From contig MGZB01000015.1 of the NCBI GenBank assembly GCA_001801995.1, positions 1 through 64,000 of the forward strand: a stretch of 64,000 nucleotides of DNA, in the 5' to 3' direction. Shown here piece by piece: positions 9,564-18,490 of this stretch; within the stretch, counting starts at the first letter, position 1, and every line of letters starts with the position of its first letter. The DNA comes from Gammaproteobacteria bacterium RIFOXYD12_FULL_61_37. GTDB taxonomy: Bacteria; Pseudomonadota; Gammaproteobacteria; Chromatiales; Chromatiaceae. A model generated the notes under the pieces. The model was not told the DNA's origin, ran no database searches, and worked only from the letters and a program-made list of their open reading frames with translations. The position numbers and the translations under genes were made by a program.

Positions 9564-11210
9564 CTACGGGTTTATCCTCCGCCCCCTGCAATACTTAATC
9601 AACCCCTGGGTCGATGCATCATGCCTCCCTCCTGTGGTCTCGCCCTTCAACTCCGGCAGGATGATGTTGGCGAGCTGTTTGCCCAGCTCCACGCCCCATT
9701 GGTCGTAGGAATTCAGCCCCCAGATGACGCCCTGGACGAAGATCTTGTGTTCATACAGGGCAATCAGGGCACCGAGGGTGGCGGGGGTGATGCGGTCCAT
9801 CAGCAGGCTGTTGGTGGGGCGGTTGCCAGGAAAGCATTTGTGGGGCAGCAGGGCGGCGATTTGTTCAGCGGATAGCCCCTCCTGCTCCAGTTCGGCACGG
9901 GCCTCGGCCTCGGTCTTGCCGCGCATCAGGGCCTCGGGCTGGGCGAGGAAGTTGGATAGGAGCTTGTCGTGCTGGTCGCCCAGCTCGTTGTGGCTGTTGA
10001 CCGGGGCGATGAAGTCGCAGGGGATGAGGCGGGTGCCCTGGTGGATCAATTGGTAAAAAGCGTGCTGACCGTCGGTGCCGGCGGAGCCCCAGATGATGGG
10101 ACCGGTGGGATAGTCCACCGGCTGGCCGTCGCGCGTGACCTGCTTGCCGTTGCTCTCCATGTCGGCCTGTTGCAGGTAGTCGGGCAGATAGCGCAGGTAT
10201 TGGTCGTAGGGAAGGATGGCCTGGCTGTGGGCGCCGGCATAATTGACGTACCAGACCCCCAGCATCGCCATGATGACCGGCATGTTGCGCTCGAAGGGGG
10301 TGGTGCGGAAATGGATGTCCATGCACTGGGCGCCGCGCAGCAGTTCCAGGGACCGCTCCATGCCGATGGCGATGGCGATGGGCAGGCCGATGGCGGACCA
10401 GAGCGAGTAGCGGCCACCGACCCAATCCCAGAACTCCAGCATGTTGGCGCTGTCGATGCCGAAGGCCTCCACCTTGGCCTTGTTGGTGGAAATGGCGACG
10501 AAGTGCCGGGCCACGGCGGCCTCACCCAGGGAAGTCACCAGCCAGGCGCGGGCAGCGTTGGCGTTGGAGAGGGTCTCCTGGGTAGTGAAGGTCTTGGAGG
10601 CGACGATGAAGAGCGTGGTCGCGGGATCAAGCGGCTTGATTGTCTCGGTCAGGTGGGTGCCGTCCACGTTGGAGACGAAGTGGACCTTGAGCCCTGGCTG
10701 CCAATAGGGCTTCAGCGCCTCGCTCACCATCAGCGGCCCCAGGTTGGAGCCGCCGATGCCGATGTTGACCACATCGGTGATGCGCTGGCCGGTAGCGCCT
10801 TTCCAGTCACCGTTACGCACCGCGTCCGAGAGCCTTTGCATGCGACTCAAGACATCCCGCACACTGGGCATCACATCCTCGCCATCGACGAGGATCGGCG
10901 GCCCGTCCAGATTGCGCAGGGCCACGTGTAATACCGCCCGATCCTCGGTGGTGTTGATCTTTTCCCCGCCGAACATACGCTCGATCCAGGCGGGCAGTTC
11001 CCGCTCTCGGGCCAGCTCGAACAACAGGCCCATGGTCTCTTCCCTGACCCGATTCTTCGAATAGTCGAGCAGGATACCGCAGGCCTCCAGGGAGAAGCGC
11101 GCGAAGCGGCCGGGGTCTTGAGCGAACAGATCGCGCATCGAGACGAACGCCATGCGGTCCCAGTGGTCTTGGAGTTTGCGCGCGGTTTGGTTATCGGTGA
11201 AGTGGCTCAT
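9564..11210 (-). CDS. pgi: Glucose-6-phosphate isomerase
   Basis: This enzyme interconverts glucose-6-phosphate and fructose-6-phosphate in glycolysis and gluconeogenesis. The 548-residue protein matches the family length and shows conserved blocks such as [34 protein letters not shown] and the C-terminal [18 protein letters not shown]. The last dozen residues (after STQGLIKY) are less typical. Its start lies only 11 bp downstream of the ParE-like toxin stop on the same strand, so pgi may now depend partly on transcription through the toxin-antitoxin genes. Confidence 0.96.
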   Translation of the reverse strand: MSHFTDNQTARKLQDHWDRMAFVSMRDLFAQDPGRFARFSLEACGILLDYSKNRVREETMGLLFELARERELPAWIERMFGGEKINTTEDRAVLHVALRNLDGPPILVDGEDVMPSVRDVLSRMQRLSDAVRNGDWKGATGQRITDVVNIGIGGSNLGPLMVSEALKPYWQPGLKVHFVSNVDGTHLTETIKPLDPATTLFIVASKTFTTQETLSNANAARAWLVTSLGEAAVARHFVAISTNKAKVEAFGIDSANMLEFWDWVGGRYSLWSAIGLPIAIAIGMERSLELLRGAQCMDIHFRTTPFERNMPVIMAMLGVWYVNYAGAHSQAILPYDQYLRYLPDYLQQADMESNGKQVTRDGQPVDYPTGPIIWGSAGTDGQHAFYQLIHQGTRLIPCDFIAPVNSHNELGDQHDKLLSNFLAQPEALMRGKTEAEARAELEQEGLSAEQIAALLPHKCFPGNRPTNSLLMDRITPATLGALIALYEHKIFVQGVIWGLNSYDQWGVELGKQLANIILPELKGETTGGRHDASTQGLIKYCRGRRINP

Positions 11211-11221
11211 ATTTTTCCTGG

Positions 11222-11533
11222 TTAACGCTGTGGTCGAACGATGGCCAGTCTTTTTCTGACCCAGGCGGGTTTTCTCCGGCAGTCTAAAACGGCATGGATT
11301 TTTGCGATATCGTCCTCAAGACGATAGTAGACGGCGAAAGGGAAGCGCCGCGAAAGCAGCCGCAAATAGCTACCGAAGCAGAGGGTATGCACCCCCGCGC
11401 TGATCATCAAGGAATCAATATCCGAATAGAGACTGTCAATAAAATAGCTTCCCAGTCCTTCGGCTTGCTTCTCGTAAAAGTAATACCCCTCGATAAGATC
11501 ACGACTGGCAGAGGGGAGAATACTGATCTTCAT
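11222..11533 (-). CDS. ParE/RelE-superfamily toxin
   Basis: This 103-residue protein has the RelE/ParE fold pattern: an N-terminal strand [19 protein letters not shown], a helix pair, then [28 protein letters not shown]. The stretch FAVYYR..D.IAKI.AVLDCRR is typical of ParE-like toxins, which block gyrase or act as ribosome-dependent RNases depending on subgroup. It overlaps the antitoxin stop by 4 nt (ATGA), the standard arrangement for such pairs. The precise target cannot be read from the sequence. Confidence 0.85.
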   Translation of the reverse strand: MKISILPSASRDLIEGYYFYEKQAEGLGSYFIDSLYSDIDSLMISAGVHTLCFGSYLRLLSRRFPFAVYYRLEDDIAKIHAVLDCRRKPAWVRKRLAIVRPQR

Positions 11534-11748
11534 GAAAGACTGTCTCTGATGCGTCGCTTTGCGGCCTCCCAGTCTTCGAAAGACTCCTCGCCTTGCGCAA
11601 TGGCAGCTTCGCGTTCGGCCAGGACCTCAGCGTGCCAGGAAGGCGATTGCGGTTCATCCGCCTGATGGCAGAGATCGTCCCAGATCGCCTCCATGGCAAG
11701 CATCTTTTCTTCCAGTGACATCCGATCCAACATGAGTGCATTAGACAT
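11530..11748 (-). CDS. Antitoxin, addiction-module (Unstab_antitox) family
   Basis: The 72-residue form from 11748 (MSNALMLDRMSLEEKMLAME) is chosen; a longer upstream frame has no family similarity. It carries the short helix EEKMLAMEAIWDDL and a later PSWHAEVLAEREAAI segment, with the charged GEESFEDWEAAKRRIRD tail typical of the TIGR02574-like antitoxins that pair with ParE/RelE toxins. It lies directly upstream of and overlaps the toxin gene, and is expected to neutralise the toxin and autorepress the operon. Confidence 0.85.
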   Translation of the reverse strand: MSNALMLDRMSLEEKMLAMEAIWDDLCHQADEPQSPSWHAEVLAEREAAIAQGEESFEDWEAAKRRIRDSLS

Positions 11749-11822
11749 TCCGGCAAACTCCCAATGATCGAGTGACACAGACTTTATTACCCATACAAAC
11801 CATTCCACCAATATGGCAATTA

Positions 11823-11876
11823 GAGCGCGGTAGCCCGCGTAGAGCGCAACAGCGTACTCGCGTATTGCGCCGCATG
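11823..11876. repeat. Left terminal inverted repeat of a RAYT remnant
   Basis: A 54-bp arm (GTAGCCCGCGTAGAGCGCAA at its core) is repeated in inverted orientation at 12097-12150 with only a few mismatches. Together the arms bracket the RAYT fragment. Confidence 0.8.
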
Positions 11877-11925
11877 TTTTTTAAGCCCACTCGCCCACGG
11901 TCCAATCGACGCCAGGCCCATTGGC

Positions 11926-12096
11926 TCAATTCAGCGGATAAACACCCCGTTCGACATGGCGATGAAAGGTCGAATGGGGCCACTCCGCCACTCGTTGGAC
12001 ATAGCGCTTAACTGGGTTGATGTGGCAATAATCCAGAGAATACAGGCATTGGCGGATCGAGTGCTCCCGTCCAGTATAAGTTGCCCGACCGTCGTT
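11926..12096 (-). pseudogene. C-terminal remnant of a REP-associated tyrosine transposase (RAYT)
   Basis: The minus-strand reading contains YTGREHSIRQCLYSLDYCHI, then NPVKRYVQRVAEWPHSTFHR and HVERGVYPLN. This is the well-known C-terminal block of Y1-family REP-associated transposases (…YIHYNPVKHG…WPWSSFHRYV…GIYP). Only about 50 residues remain. The catalytic HUH and Tyr region is missing, so it is inactive. It lies between inverted 54-bp arms, which suggests a mobilised unit that has lost most of its transposase gene. Confidence 0.8.
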
Positions 12097-12150
12097 CATG
12101 CGGCGCAATACGCGAGTACGCTATTGCGCCCTACGCGGGCTACCGAGCTG
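12097..12150. repeat. Right terminal inverted repeat of a RAYT remnant
   Basis: This is the inverted partner of the arm at 11823-11876. Its outer edge lies 2 bp from the stop codon of the PIN-partner gene, so insertion may have trimmed that gene. Confidence 0.8.
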
Positions 12151-12152
12151 AT

Positions 12153-12374
12153 TCAGCCGCAAGTTTCTCGCATATGAGTGCGACCTGTCATTGCGGCTCG
12201 ACTCAGTTCCTCAACACCAACATCAGGCCACAAGGTTCTTTGCCATTCTGTATAGTCAAAGGGCTCTCTGCTAAGCAAGGTAATGAATTTTTCAGCCATC
12301 ACCTCCCCCAATGCATCAATCAAGGCATTAACACCCTGAACTCGAAGCTCCGTATCAGTAACTGCGCTCATCAA
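12153..12374 (-). CDS. Probable antitoxin partner of the PIN-domain protein
   Basis: This 73-residue protein (a second ATG one codon in is possible) resembles small proteins encoded directly beside PIN-domain genes. The conserved part includes VTDTELRVQGVNALIDALG, then EKFITLLSREPFDYTEWQRT and LWPDVGVEELSRAAM. No DNA-binding motif is obvious. Its start overlaps the PIN gene by 20 bp, and it lies downstream of the toxin, the reverse of the common antitoxin-first order. The stop codon abuts the RAYT repeat, so the last residues may be altered. The pairing is inferred from context. Confidence 0.6.
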   Translation of the reverse strand: MMSAVTDTELRVQGVNALIDALGEVMAEKFITLLSREPFDYTEWQRTLWPDVGVEELSRAAMTGRTHMRETCG

Positions 12375-12798
12375 TTATGCCCGCCAAATTGATTGGGTTG
12401 ATTGCAACAATGTCAGCTGTATTAATAAGTTTCTTTAGCAGCTTATCGTCTGTGGTTACAAAATAGTCTGCCTTCCCTTCTATTGCCGAGGCGACATGAA
12501 GCGCATCCTTTGGCTTTACACCTATGGCCACAAGCTGCTTTGCTCTCGCAATGATGCCTTGCGATTCATCAATATCTACGGCCGCGAACCTTGTCCATCG
12601 CTCGACAGCTACACGTTTTTCCTTGAACGGATTTTGGTTATTCTCCATTTCAAGCATATAAGACCACACCAACTCCAACGAGCCAGCCATTATCAATCCT
12701 TGTAAATATAGTTTCGCTTCGGATTCCAAGCGAATGCGGATGTGCTGCTGATCATCAAACGGCCTGTTAAACGAGCAATTGTCTAAATATATCCGCAT
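12355..12798 (-). CDS. PIN-domain ribonuclease, probable type II toxin
   Basis: The 147-residue protein has the PIN pattern of metal-binding acids: D6 (IYLDNCSFNRP), E50 (SYMLEMEN), D98 (KPKDALHVASA) and D117/D118 (FVTTDDKLL). The opening MRIYLDNCSFNRPFDDQ defines a subgroup common in bacteria and archaea as stand-alone or TA-linked RNases. Codon use is more AT-rich than in the flanking pgi and zwf, which supports acquisition. A small partner gene overlaps its 3' end. Confidence 0.8.
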   Translation of the reverse strand: MRIYLDNCSFNRPFDDQQHIRIRLESEAKLYLQGLIMAGSLELVWSYMLEMENNQNPFKEKRVAVERWTRFAAVDIDESQGIIARAKQLVAIGVKPKDALHVASAIEGKADYFVTTDDKLLKKLINTADIVAINPINLAGIIDERSY

Positions 12799-12842
12799 TT
12801 ATGCATTCTCGGTGCGCAAGCCGTGCGTCGGTAGTGGCAATT

Positions 12843-12866
12843 AAGGTGACAGTTTACTCAATACAC
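12843..12866. repeat. Degenerate copy of the GGTGACACTTTACTAAATAC repeat
   Basis: The sequence AAGGTGACAGTTTACTCAATACAC closely resembles the inverted copy at 52515-52540. It lies in the 107-bp gap between the PIN gene and zwf and marks the right end of the accessory insertion. Confidence 0.5.
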
Positions 12867-12905
12867 TCACTCATCAACACGGTCTTTTTCCCCGCTCGTT
12901 TCAAC

Positions 12906-14378
12906 TCATCCATCCAAACTATTCCGCCAATACTGGTCATCCCGGTCGAAGAGACGTTCCGCCTCGGCGGGACCCCAGCTCCCGGCGGGGTAGGCGCGGA
13001 TGAAGTCGCGCTCGGTGGCCCAGACCTGCAAGACGGGATCGACGAGGCGCCAGGCCCATTCCACTTCATCGTAGCGCAGGAAGAGGGAGTGGTCGCCCTC
13101 CAGCACGTCGAGGAGCAGGGCCTCGTAGGCGTCGATGCCCACGTCCTGGAGGCTGCAATAGCCGGCGTCGAGGCAGGTGGTCTGGGTGCGCATCTCCAGC
13201 CCCGGCTGTTTCACCTGGAGTTCGATGCGCAGGCAGTCCTGGGGCTGGATGCTGAGCAGCACCCAGTTGGGCGGGAGCTGTTCGATGGGGGTCTCGCGGA
13301 AGAGCTGCTGGGGCGGGTGTTTGAAGCGGATGCTGATCATGGAGCCGCTCTCCTTCATCCGCTTGCCGGTGCGCAGGTAGAAGGGGACGTTGCGCCAGCG
13401 CCAGTTGTCGATGTAGAGCTTCATGGCGGCGAAGGTCTCGGTGACGCTGCCGGGGGCAACCCCTTCCTCTTGCAGATAGCCGGCCGCCTTGGCGCCCTTG
13501 ACCTCGCCGGGGGCGTATTGGGCGCGGACCGCTTGGGCGTGGACGGCGGCACGGGCGATGGGCCGCACCGAGCGCAGGACCTTGACCTTTTCGTCGCGCA
13601 GGGATTCGGCGTCCAGGCTGGCGGGGGGTTCCATGGCCACCAGGGTGAGCATCTGCAGGAGGTGGCTCTGGAGCATGTCGCGCAGGGCGCCGACCCCGTC
13701 GTAGTAACCGGCGCGCCCGCCGATCCCCTGGGTCTCGGCATGGGTGATCTGGACGTGGTCGATGTAGTTGCGGTTCCAGAGGGGCTCCAGCATCAGGTTG
13801 GCGAAGCGGAACACCAGGACGTTCTGGACCGTGCTCTTGCCCAGGTAGTGGTCGATGCGGAAGATCTGCGACTCGTCGAAATGACGGTGGAGGGCCAGGT
13901 CCAGGAGGCGGGCGCTCTCCAGGTCGAAGCCGAAGGGCTTCTCCACCACCAGCCGGGGACAGCCCGGCTGCCGCCTGGCGAGCCCGACCTCTCCCAGGCG
14001 GTTGCCGATCTCCACGTACTGATGGGGGCTGACGGCCAGGTAGAAGATGGCCTGTTCGGGAAGGCCGCCAGAGCTCAGCCGTTCCGCCAAGCGGGTGAAG
14101 GCATCCGGGTCGGCGATATCCCCCGGCTGGAAATGGAGCCGGGTACAGAGACGGGCGCCCACCTCGGCGGAAAAACTGTCCCGCACCCGCGGTCTCAACT
14201 GTTCGGTCACCCGATTGCGCCACTCCTCATCGCTCCAGTCGCGGCGGCCGAAACCCAGGATCTTCAGGCCCTCGGGCAGGCGTCCGGCCGCTTCCAGGTG
14301 GTAGAGGGCCGGCAACAGCTTGATCCCGGCCAGATTGCCGGTGGCGCCGAAGATCACCAGGGTGCAGGGATGGGTCAT
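12906..14378 (-). CDS. zwf: Glucose-6-phosphate 1-dehydrogenase
   Basis: This is the first enzyme of the oxidative pentose phosphate and Entner-Doudoroff routes. The 490-residue protein shows the NADP-binding turn [16 protein letters not shown] at the N-terminus (more usual: GASGDLAxxK) and the substrate/catalytic block RIDHYLGK. The later [15 protein letters not shown] segment is also conserved. Length is normal. It is transcribed away from glgA, and 56 bp upstream a TATAAT hexamer is present on its strand. pgdh and pgl, often neighbours, are absent here. Confidence 0.96.
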   Translation of the reverse strand: MTHPCTLVIFGATGNLAGIKLLPALYHLEAAGRLPEGLKILGFGRRDWSDEEWRNRVTEQLRPRVRDSFSAEVGARLCTRLHFQPGDIADPDAFTRLAERLSSGGLPEQAIFYLAVSPHQYVEIGNRLGEVGLARRQPGCPRLVVEKPFGFDLESARLLDLALHRHFDESQIFRIDHYLGKSTVQNVLVFRFANLMLEPLWNRNYIDHVQITHAETQGIGGRAGYYDGVGALRDMLQSHLLQMLTLVAMEPPASLDAESLRDEKVKVLRSVRPIARAAVHAQAVRAQYAPGEVKGAKAAGYLQEEGVAPGSVTETFAAMKLYIDNWRWRNVPFYLRTGKRMKESGSMISIRFKHPPQQLFRETPIEQLPPNWVLLSIQPQDCLRIELQVKQPGLEMRTQTTCLDAGYCSLQDVGIDAYEALLLDVLEGDHSLFLRYDEVEWAWRLVDPVLQVWATERDFIRAYPAGSWGPAEAERLFDRDDQYWRNSLDG

Positions 14379-14412
14379 GGCGAATGGCCTTCCGGGGATG
14401 GGGGTGGGTATC

Positions 14413-14439
14413 TAGCCCAATGGGCTAACGAGCATTATA
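14413..14439 (-). promoter_or_regulatory. Candidate zwf promoter -10 and palindromic site
   Basis: On the minus strand a perfect TATAAT occupies 14439-14434, 56 nt before the zwf ATG. Between it and the start codon is TAGCCCAATGGGCTA (14413-14427), a 7-bp-arm palindrome that could be an operator. No convincing -35 hexamer was found. Similar TAGCCCAATGGG words occur near 48424 and 52446, so the palindrome may instead be a dispersed word. Confidence 0.35.
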
Positions 14440-14541
14440 GGCCGAGTCAGGCCCGAGGGATAAGGCGCCACAAGGAGGGGCATCGCCAGGCGGAAATGGG
14501 GTAATATCACCAAAAAACAACTACCTCCCTGCTTGAGCCCC

Positions 14542-16020
14542 ATGCCAAAGAAATCGCTCAATATCCTGTTTGCCTCCAGCGAGGCGGTCCCCTTCATCAA
14601 GACTGGCGGCCTGGCCGATGTCTCCGGCAGCCTGCCGCCGGTACTGCGGGGCCTCGGCCATGACGTCAGGCTGATCCTGCCGGCCTATCCCGAGGCCCTG
14701 GACCGCATGGTCAGGACCAAGGAGGTCGCCCAACTGCGGCTGCCGGGTCATCACGAAACCGTCCGTCTGCTGGAGGGAACCGGCGAGAACGGGCTGCCCG
14801 TCTACCTGGTTGACGCGCCCTCCGCCTTCCAGCGCGGGGGCAATCCCTACCTGGGACCGAAAGGGGTGGACTGGCCCGACAACCATCGCCGTTTCACCCT
14901 CTTCTCGCGGGCCGTCACTGCCGTGGGGCTCAACCACGCAGGCTTGGAGTGGAAGGTGGACATCGTCCACACCAACGACTGGCAGACGGGGCTGGTCCCT
15001 GCCCTGCTGAACAGCGAATGGCAGAAGCCCGCAAGCGTCTTCACCATCCACAACCTCTCCTACCTCGGCCTCATCAACTACCCGGCCTTCTCCGAGCTTT
15101 ATCTGCCCGCCGATCTCTGGCGCATGGAGGGGATGGAATTCTACGGCAACGGTTCTTTCCTGAAGGCGGGGCTTGCCTATGCCGACCAGATCACCACCGT
15201 CAGTCCCACCTATGCCAAGGAGATCCTGACCGGCACCTTCGGCTACGGACTGGAAGGATTGCTGCAATACCGTTCGGACCACCTCGACGGCATCCTCAAC
15301 GGTATCGATTACGATGTCTGGAATCCGGCCACCGATCTCCATCTCGATCACCGCTTCGATGTCTCCAACCTGGACCAGCGCGTCCACAACAAACGAGCGC
15401 TACAGCGGGAATTCGATCTGCCCGAGCGGGACAATGCCATGCTGTTGGGCTATATCGGCCGGCTGGTGGACCAAAAGGGCGCCGATCTCATCCTGGACAT
15501 CCTGCCCCGGTTACATACGCTGGGCAACGTCCAGATGGTGTTCCTCGGCTCCGGCAACCAATACCTGGAAAAGGCCCTGCGCGAGGCGCAATTCCATTTC
15601 CCCGAGATGGTGAGATGCCGCGTCGGCTATGACGAAGGGCTCTCCCACCGCATTGAGGGCGGCTGCGATGCCTTCCTGATGCCCTCCCGCTTCGAGCCCT
15701 GCGGCCTGAATCAGCTCTATAGCCTGCGCTACGGCTGCGTCCCCGTGGTCCATGCCACCGGCGGGCTGGCGGACAGCGTCGTGGATGTTACGGCGGAGAC
15801 CCTGAAGAATGGCACCGCGACCGGGTTCAGCTTCCAGAACGCCGACCCGGATGGGCTCTGGTATGCGCTCCGGCGCGCCCTGGTCTGTTACCAGAGCCGC
15901 CCTGATCTCTGGCGCGCTATCATGGCGCGAGGGATGGAAAGCGATTTCAGTTGGCACAAGAGCGCCAAACAGTATCAGCAACTCTATTACAAGGCCTTGG
16001 GCGGAGAACCACGGGTTTGA
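14542..16020 (+). CDS. glgA: Glycogen synthase GlgA
   Basis: This enzyme transfers glucose from ADP-glucose to growing alpha-1,4-glucan. The 492-residue form from ATG 14542 is chosen; an in-frame TTG three codons upstream is less likely. The ADP-glucose-binding KTGGLADV motif is at about residues 18-25. GT-B features follow: HTNDWQTGLVP, the VSPTYAKEI segment and the C-terminal acceptor motif SRFEPCGLNQLYSLRYG. The other glg genes are absent nearby. It is divergent from zwf, which places sugar-phosphate genes together. Confidence 0.96.
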   Translation: MPKKSLNILFASSEAVPFIKTGGLADVSGSLPPVLRGLGHDVRLILPAYPEALDRMVRTKEVAQLRLPGHHETVRLLEGTGENGLPVYLVDAPSAFQRGGNPYLGPKGVDWPDNHRRFTLFSRAVTAVGLNHAGLEWKVDIVHTNDWQTGLVPALLNSEWQKPASVFTIHNLSYLGLINYPAFSELYLPADLWRMEGMEFYGNGSFLKAGLAYADQITTVSPTYAKEILTGTFGYGLEGLLQYRSDHLDGILNGIDYDVWNPATDLHLDHRFDVSNLDQRVHNKRALQREFDLPERDNAMLLGYIGRLVDQKGADLILDILPRLHTLGNVQMVFLGSGNQYLEKALREAQFHFPEMVRCRVGYDEGLSHRIEGGCDAFLMPSRFEPCGLNQLYSLRYGCVPVVHATGGLADSVVDVTAETLKNGTATGFSFQNADPDGLWYALRRALVCYQSRPDLWRAIMARGMESDFSWHKSAKQYQQLYYKALGGEPRV

Positions 16021-16107
16021 ACGGGAGGTACCCTTGATTTCTTCTGGACAGAATGCGGGTTGTCGCGTATCAAGAACTGACGGCAATCCGGCCGGTTGGT
16101 TCTGAAC

Positions 16108-17322
16108 ATGGCGATCGACAGTTTCTATCAAGTATTCCCCCCCAACGCCCTGATCTTTCGAGAAGGGGAGCCGGGTGATACCGCCTACATCATCGAAAAG
16201 GGTTCCATCGAGATCATTGCCCTGATCGGCGACCGGGAGCTGCCCATCGCCCAGCTCGGCCCAGGCGACATCTTCGGCGAGATGGCCCTGGTGGACAACC
16301 AGATGCGCACGGCCAGCGCCCGCGCCATCAGCGAAGTCAGCGTCATCGCCATCGGCAAGGAGTATGTCCGGGAGAAGCTGGAGAAGTCCGACCCCGTCAT
16401 CGCCCTTTTTCTGAAGGCCATCCTGGGCCGCTATCGCAAGATGCACGCCAGCCTCAAGGAAACTGCCCACGGCGCCTCGGTGGAAGACGCCATCCATACC
16501 GGTGACCTGGTCGAACTGGAAGATTACGGACTGGAATCGGCCTTCACCGCCGGCCACCTGGCCCTGACCCACGAGCTGGAAAACGCCCTGCACGAAAAGC
16601 AGTTGCACCTCTACTATCAGGCTGTGGTCAACCTGGCCACCCACGAGATCAAGGGCTTCGAGGCCCTGATCCGCCAGATCCACCCCACCAAGGGACTGAT
16701 TCCTCCCATCAATTTCATCGGCATGGCCGAGGAAAGCGGACTAATCGTTCCCATCGGCTACATGATCGTGACCGAGGTCTGCGAGATGATGACGAGGATG
16801 GACCGGGCGCAGATCAACATCAACCTCTCCGCCCGCCAGTTCGAGGAAGAGGACCTGATCCCGCGGATCGCCAGAATTCTGGAAGAACACTGCCCCGACC
16901 CCCGGCGCGTGACCTTCGAGATCACCGAGTCCATCCTGATGACCGACCCCAACCGGATCGACCGCATGCTGGGCCAGCTCAAGGACCTGGGCGTCAAAAT
17001 CGCCATCGACGACTTCGGCACCGGCTATTCGAGCTTCAGCTACCTGCACCGCTTCCCCATCGACATCCTCAAGATAGACGGCTCCTTCATCAAGACCATG
17101 GAGTCCAACCCCAAAAGCCTCGAAATCGTCCGCGCCCTCATCGGCCTGGCCAGCTCCCTGCAAATGGAAGTGGTGGCCGAAGGGGTAGAAACCCTCGACC
17201 AAGTCGAGCGCCTGCGGGACATGGGTTGCGACTTCGCCCAGGGTTATTACTACTCCAGGCCCATCCCCGTGGACGACACCATCCTTTTCTACAACAAAGG
17301 CATAGCTGGGCCTAAGTCCTAG
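16108..17322 (+). CDS. Cyclic-nucleotide-binding domain / EAL phosphodiesterase fusion
   Basis: The N-terminal third (about 1-120) is a cNMP-binding domain of the Crp type: FPPNALIFREGEPGDTAYII and GPGDIFGEMALVDNQMRTA. The C-terminal two thirds is an EAL domain with the full catalytic set: EAL (GFEALIR), NINLSARQ, ITES, DDFGTGYSS, KIDGSF and AEGVET. It should hydrolyse cyclic-di-GMP under control of a cyclic nucleotide. There is no membrane segment, so it acts in the cytoplasm. The ATG at 16108 is preferred to a TTG four codons upstream. It stands alone, ending at a palindromic repeat. Confidence 0.88.
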   Translation: MAIDSFYQVFPPNALIFREGEPGDTAYIIEKGSIEIIALIGDRELPIAQLGPGDIFGEMALVDNQMRTASARAISEVSVIAIGKEYVREKLEKSDPVIALFLKAILGRYRKMHASLKETAHGASVEDAIHTGDLVELEDYGLESAFTAGHLALTHELENALHEKQLHLYYQAVVNLATHEIKGFEALIRQIHPTKGLIPPINFIGMAEESGLIVPIGYMIVTEVCEMMTRMDRAQININLSARQFEEEDLIPRIARILEEHCPDPRRVTFEITESILMTDPNRIDRMLGQLKDLGVKIAIDDFGTGYSSFSYLHRFPIDILKIDGSFIKTMESNPKSLEIVRALIGLASSLQMEVVAEGVETLDQVERLRDMGCDFAQGYYYSRPIPVDDTILFYNKGIAGPKS

Positions 17323-17337
17323 ATCGAACGTTGTTGG

Positions 17338-17394
17338 GTAGGACGGCCTTCAGGCCGACTGCGGCGCTGATGGTCGGCCTGAAGGCCGACCTAC
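17338..17394. repeat. Palindromic repeat, GTAGGTCGGCCTTCAGGCCGAC family (extended)
   Basis: Two GGCCTTCAGGCC-type palindromes face each other in a 57-bp inverted structure between the convergent EAL gene and def. It could form a strong hairpin and act as a bidirectional terminator-like barrier. Other copies are at 45701-45732, 52694-52738 and 60887-60944. Confidence 0.8.
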
Positions 17395-17410
17395 GTTAGC
17401 GTTTTCATCC

Positions 17411-17444
17411 TCCGGGGTGGTTCGACTCGCCCCGTGACCGTTAG
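17411..17444. repeat. Copy of the GGGGTGG…CGTTAG dispersed word
   Basis: The sequence beginning TCCGGGGTGG and ending GTGACCGTTAG resembles stretches at 23522-23553, 48427-48457 and 52775-52803. It is a short repeat of unknown nature. Confidence 0.5.
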
Positions 17445-17473
17445 CCTGGTATTTCCACCCTAACCACGGCTGC

Positions 17474-17980
17474 CTATTTCTGATAGACCTTGCGCCGGAA
17501 TAGATCGGTGCGGCGACTGACGACCCGGTCGATGAACAGCAGGCCGTCCAGGTGATCCAGCTCGTGCTGGGCGGCGCGGGCCTCGAAGCCTTCCATCGCG
17601 TATTCGAGAGGGTTGCCGAAGGGGTCCTGGGCCTTGAGGCGGATGCGGGTGGCGCGGATGACGTTGCCGGTGTAGTCGGGGACGGAAAGGCAGCCCTCGC
17701 GGCCGATTTCGTAGCCCTCCCAGTGGCTGATCTCGGGGTTCACCAACACCAGATGGCCGTGATTCGGCACGGGCTTTTTGGTCTTCGAGACATCCAGGAT
17801 AAGGATGCATTGAAAGCGCCCCACCTGGGGCGCGGCGATCCCCACCGCACCCGGCCCGGCCCGGCGGGTCTCCTCCAGATCTGCGATGAAGGCGCGCAGT
17901 TCGTCGTCGAAGCTTTCGACGGGGGCAGATGGCTGCTTCAGGCGCTCGTCGGGGATGGTCAGGATTTCCAGAACAGTCAT
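17474..17980 (-). CDS. def: Peptide deformylase
   Basis: This metalloenzyme removes the formyl group from nascent protein N-termini. The 168-residue protein has all three motifs: GIAAPQVG (47-54), EGCLSVP with metal ligand C97, and QHELDHLDG with ligands H139 and H143 and catalytic E140. It is not beside fmt or the usual rsmB/trkA cluster, so it may be one of several deformylases. It is cotranscribed with the upstream GcvR-like gene (3-bp gap). Confidence 0.95.
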   Translation of the reverse strand: MTVLEILTIPDERLKQPSAPVESFDDELRAFIADLEETRRAGPGAVGIAAPQVGRFQCILILDVSKTKKPVPNHGHLVLVNPEISHWEGYEIGREGCLSVPDYTGNVIRATRIRLKAQDPFGNPLEYAMEGFEARAAQHELDHLDGLLFIDRVVSRRTDLFRRKVYQK

Positions 17981-17983
17981 GAC

Positions 17984-18490
17984 TTACCCGATCAGGGTCT
18001 CGATGGGGCTGACATCCAGGCTCAGTTCCCCCAGGTTGGAGATGGCCCGCGCCAGCTCCTCGATGGGCCGGTCGCAGAAGCCCTCGATGTGCATGATGTA
18101 GACGGGCCGCTGCTCGGTGCCGGCCACGTCCGACTCCAGCTCCAGGATATTGAAGCCCATTTCCGCCAGGGCGCCGGTCACCTGGGCGACGATGCCGGCG
18201 CGGTCGGCGCCGTGGACCCGCACCTGGACGTTGGGCGCCAGGTGGCTGTGCAGCCGCCCGCCCGCCTCGAACAGGTGCAGCCGCAGACCCATCTCCTGCG
18301 CCAGGGGGGCCAATAGCCCCTCGGCGTCCCCAGGACCGGAGATCATCATCATGATGGTGAAGTTGCCGCCCAGGCGCATCATCGATGCCTCGCCCAGGGA
18401 AAAGCCGTTGTCGTACAGGGCCTTGGCCACCGCCGCCACAATGCCGGGCCGGTCCGCGCCGACCAGGGTCAACATCCGCCAATCACTCAT
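17984..18490 (-). CDS. GcvR-like ACT-domain protein
   Basis: The 168 residues form two ACT domains. The first starts MLTLVGADRPGIVAAVAKAL and the second VRVHGADRAGIVAQVTGALA; both begin with the ligand-binding turn of glycine-binding ACT domains. This is the layout of GcvR, the glycine-cleavage repressor accessory protein, although no gcv gene is near. It overlaps pgeF by 8 bp and lies 3 bp upstream of def, so it is in an operon rluD-pgeF-ACT-def. A general amino-acid sensing role is the safe statement. Confidence 0.8.
   Translation of the reverse strand: MSDWRMLTLVGADRPGIVAAVAKALYDNGFSLGEASMMRLGGNFTIMMMISGPGDAEGLLAPLAQEMGLRLHLFEAGGRLHSHLAPNVQVRVHGADRAGIVAQVTGALAEMGFNILELESDVAGTEQRPVYIMHIEGFCDRPIEELARAISNLGELSLDVSPIETLIG

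Noticed and set aside
11926-12096. Treating the RAYT-like frame as an active transposase gene
   Set aside because: Only about 50 C-terminal residues remain and the catalytic His and Tyr region is absent.
12801-14504. A 567-codon plus-strand open frame across zwf
   Set aside because: It is the antisense of zwf; high GC keeps the frame open, and the translation is a low-complexity shadow with no family pattern.
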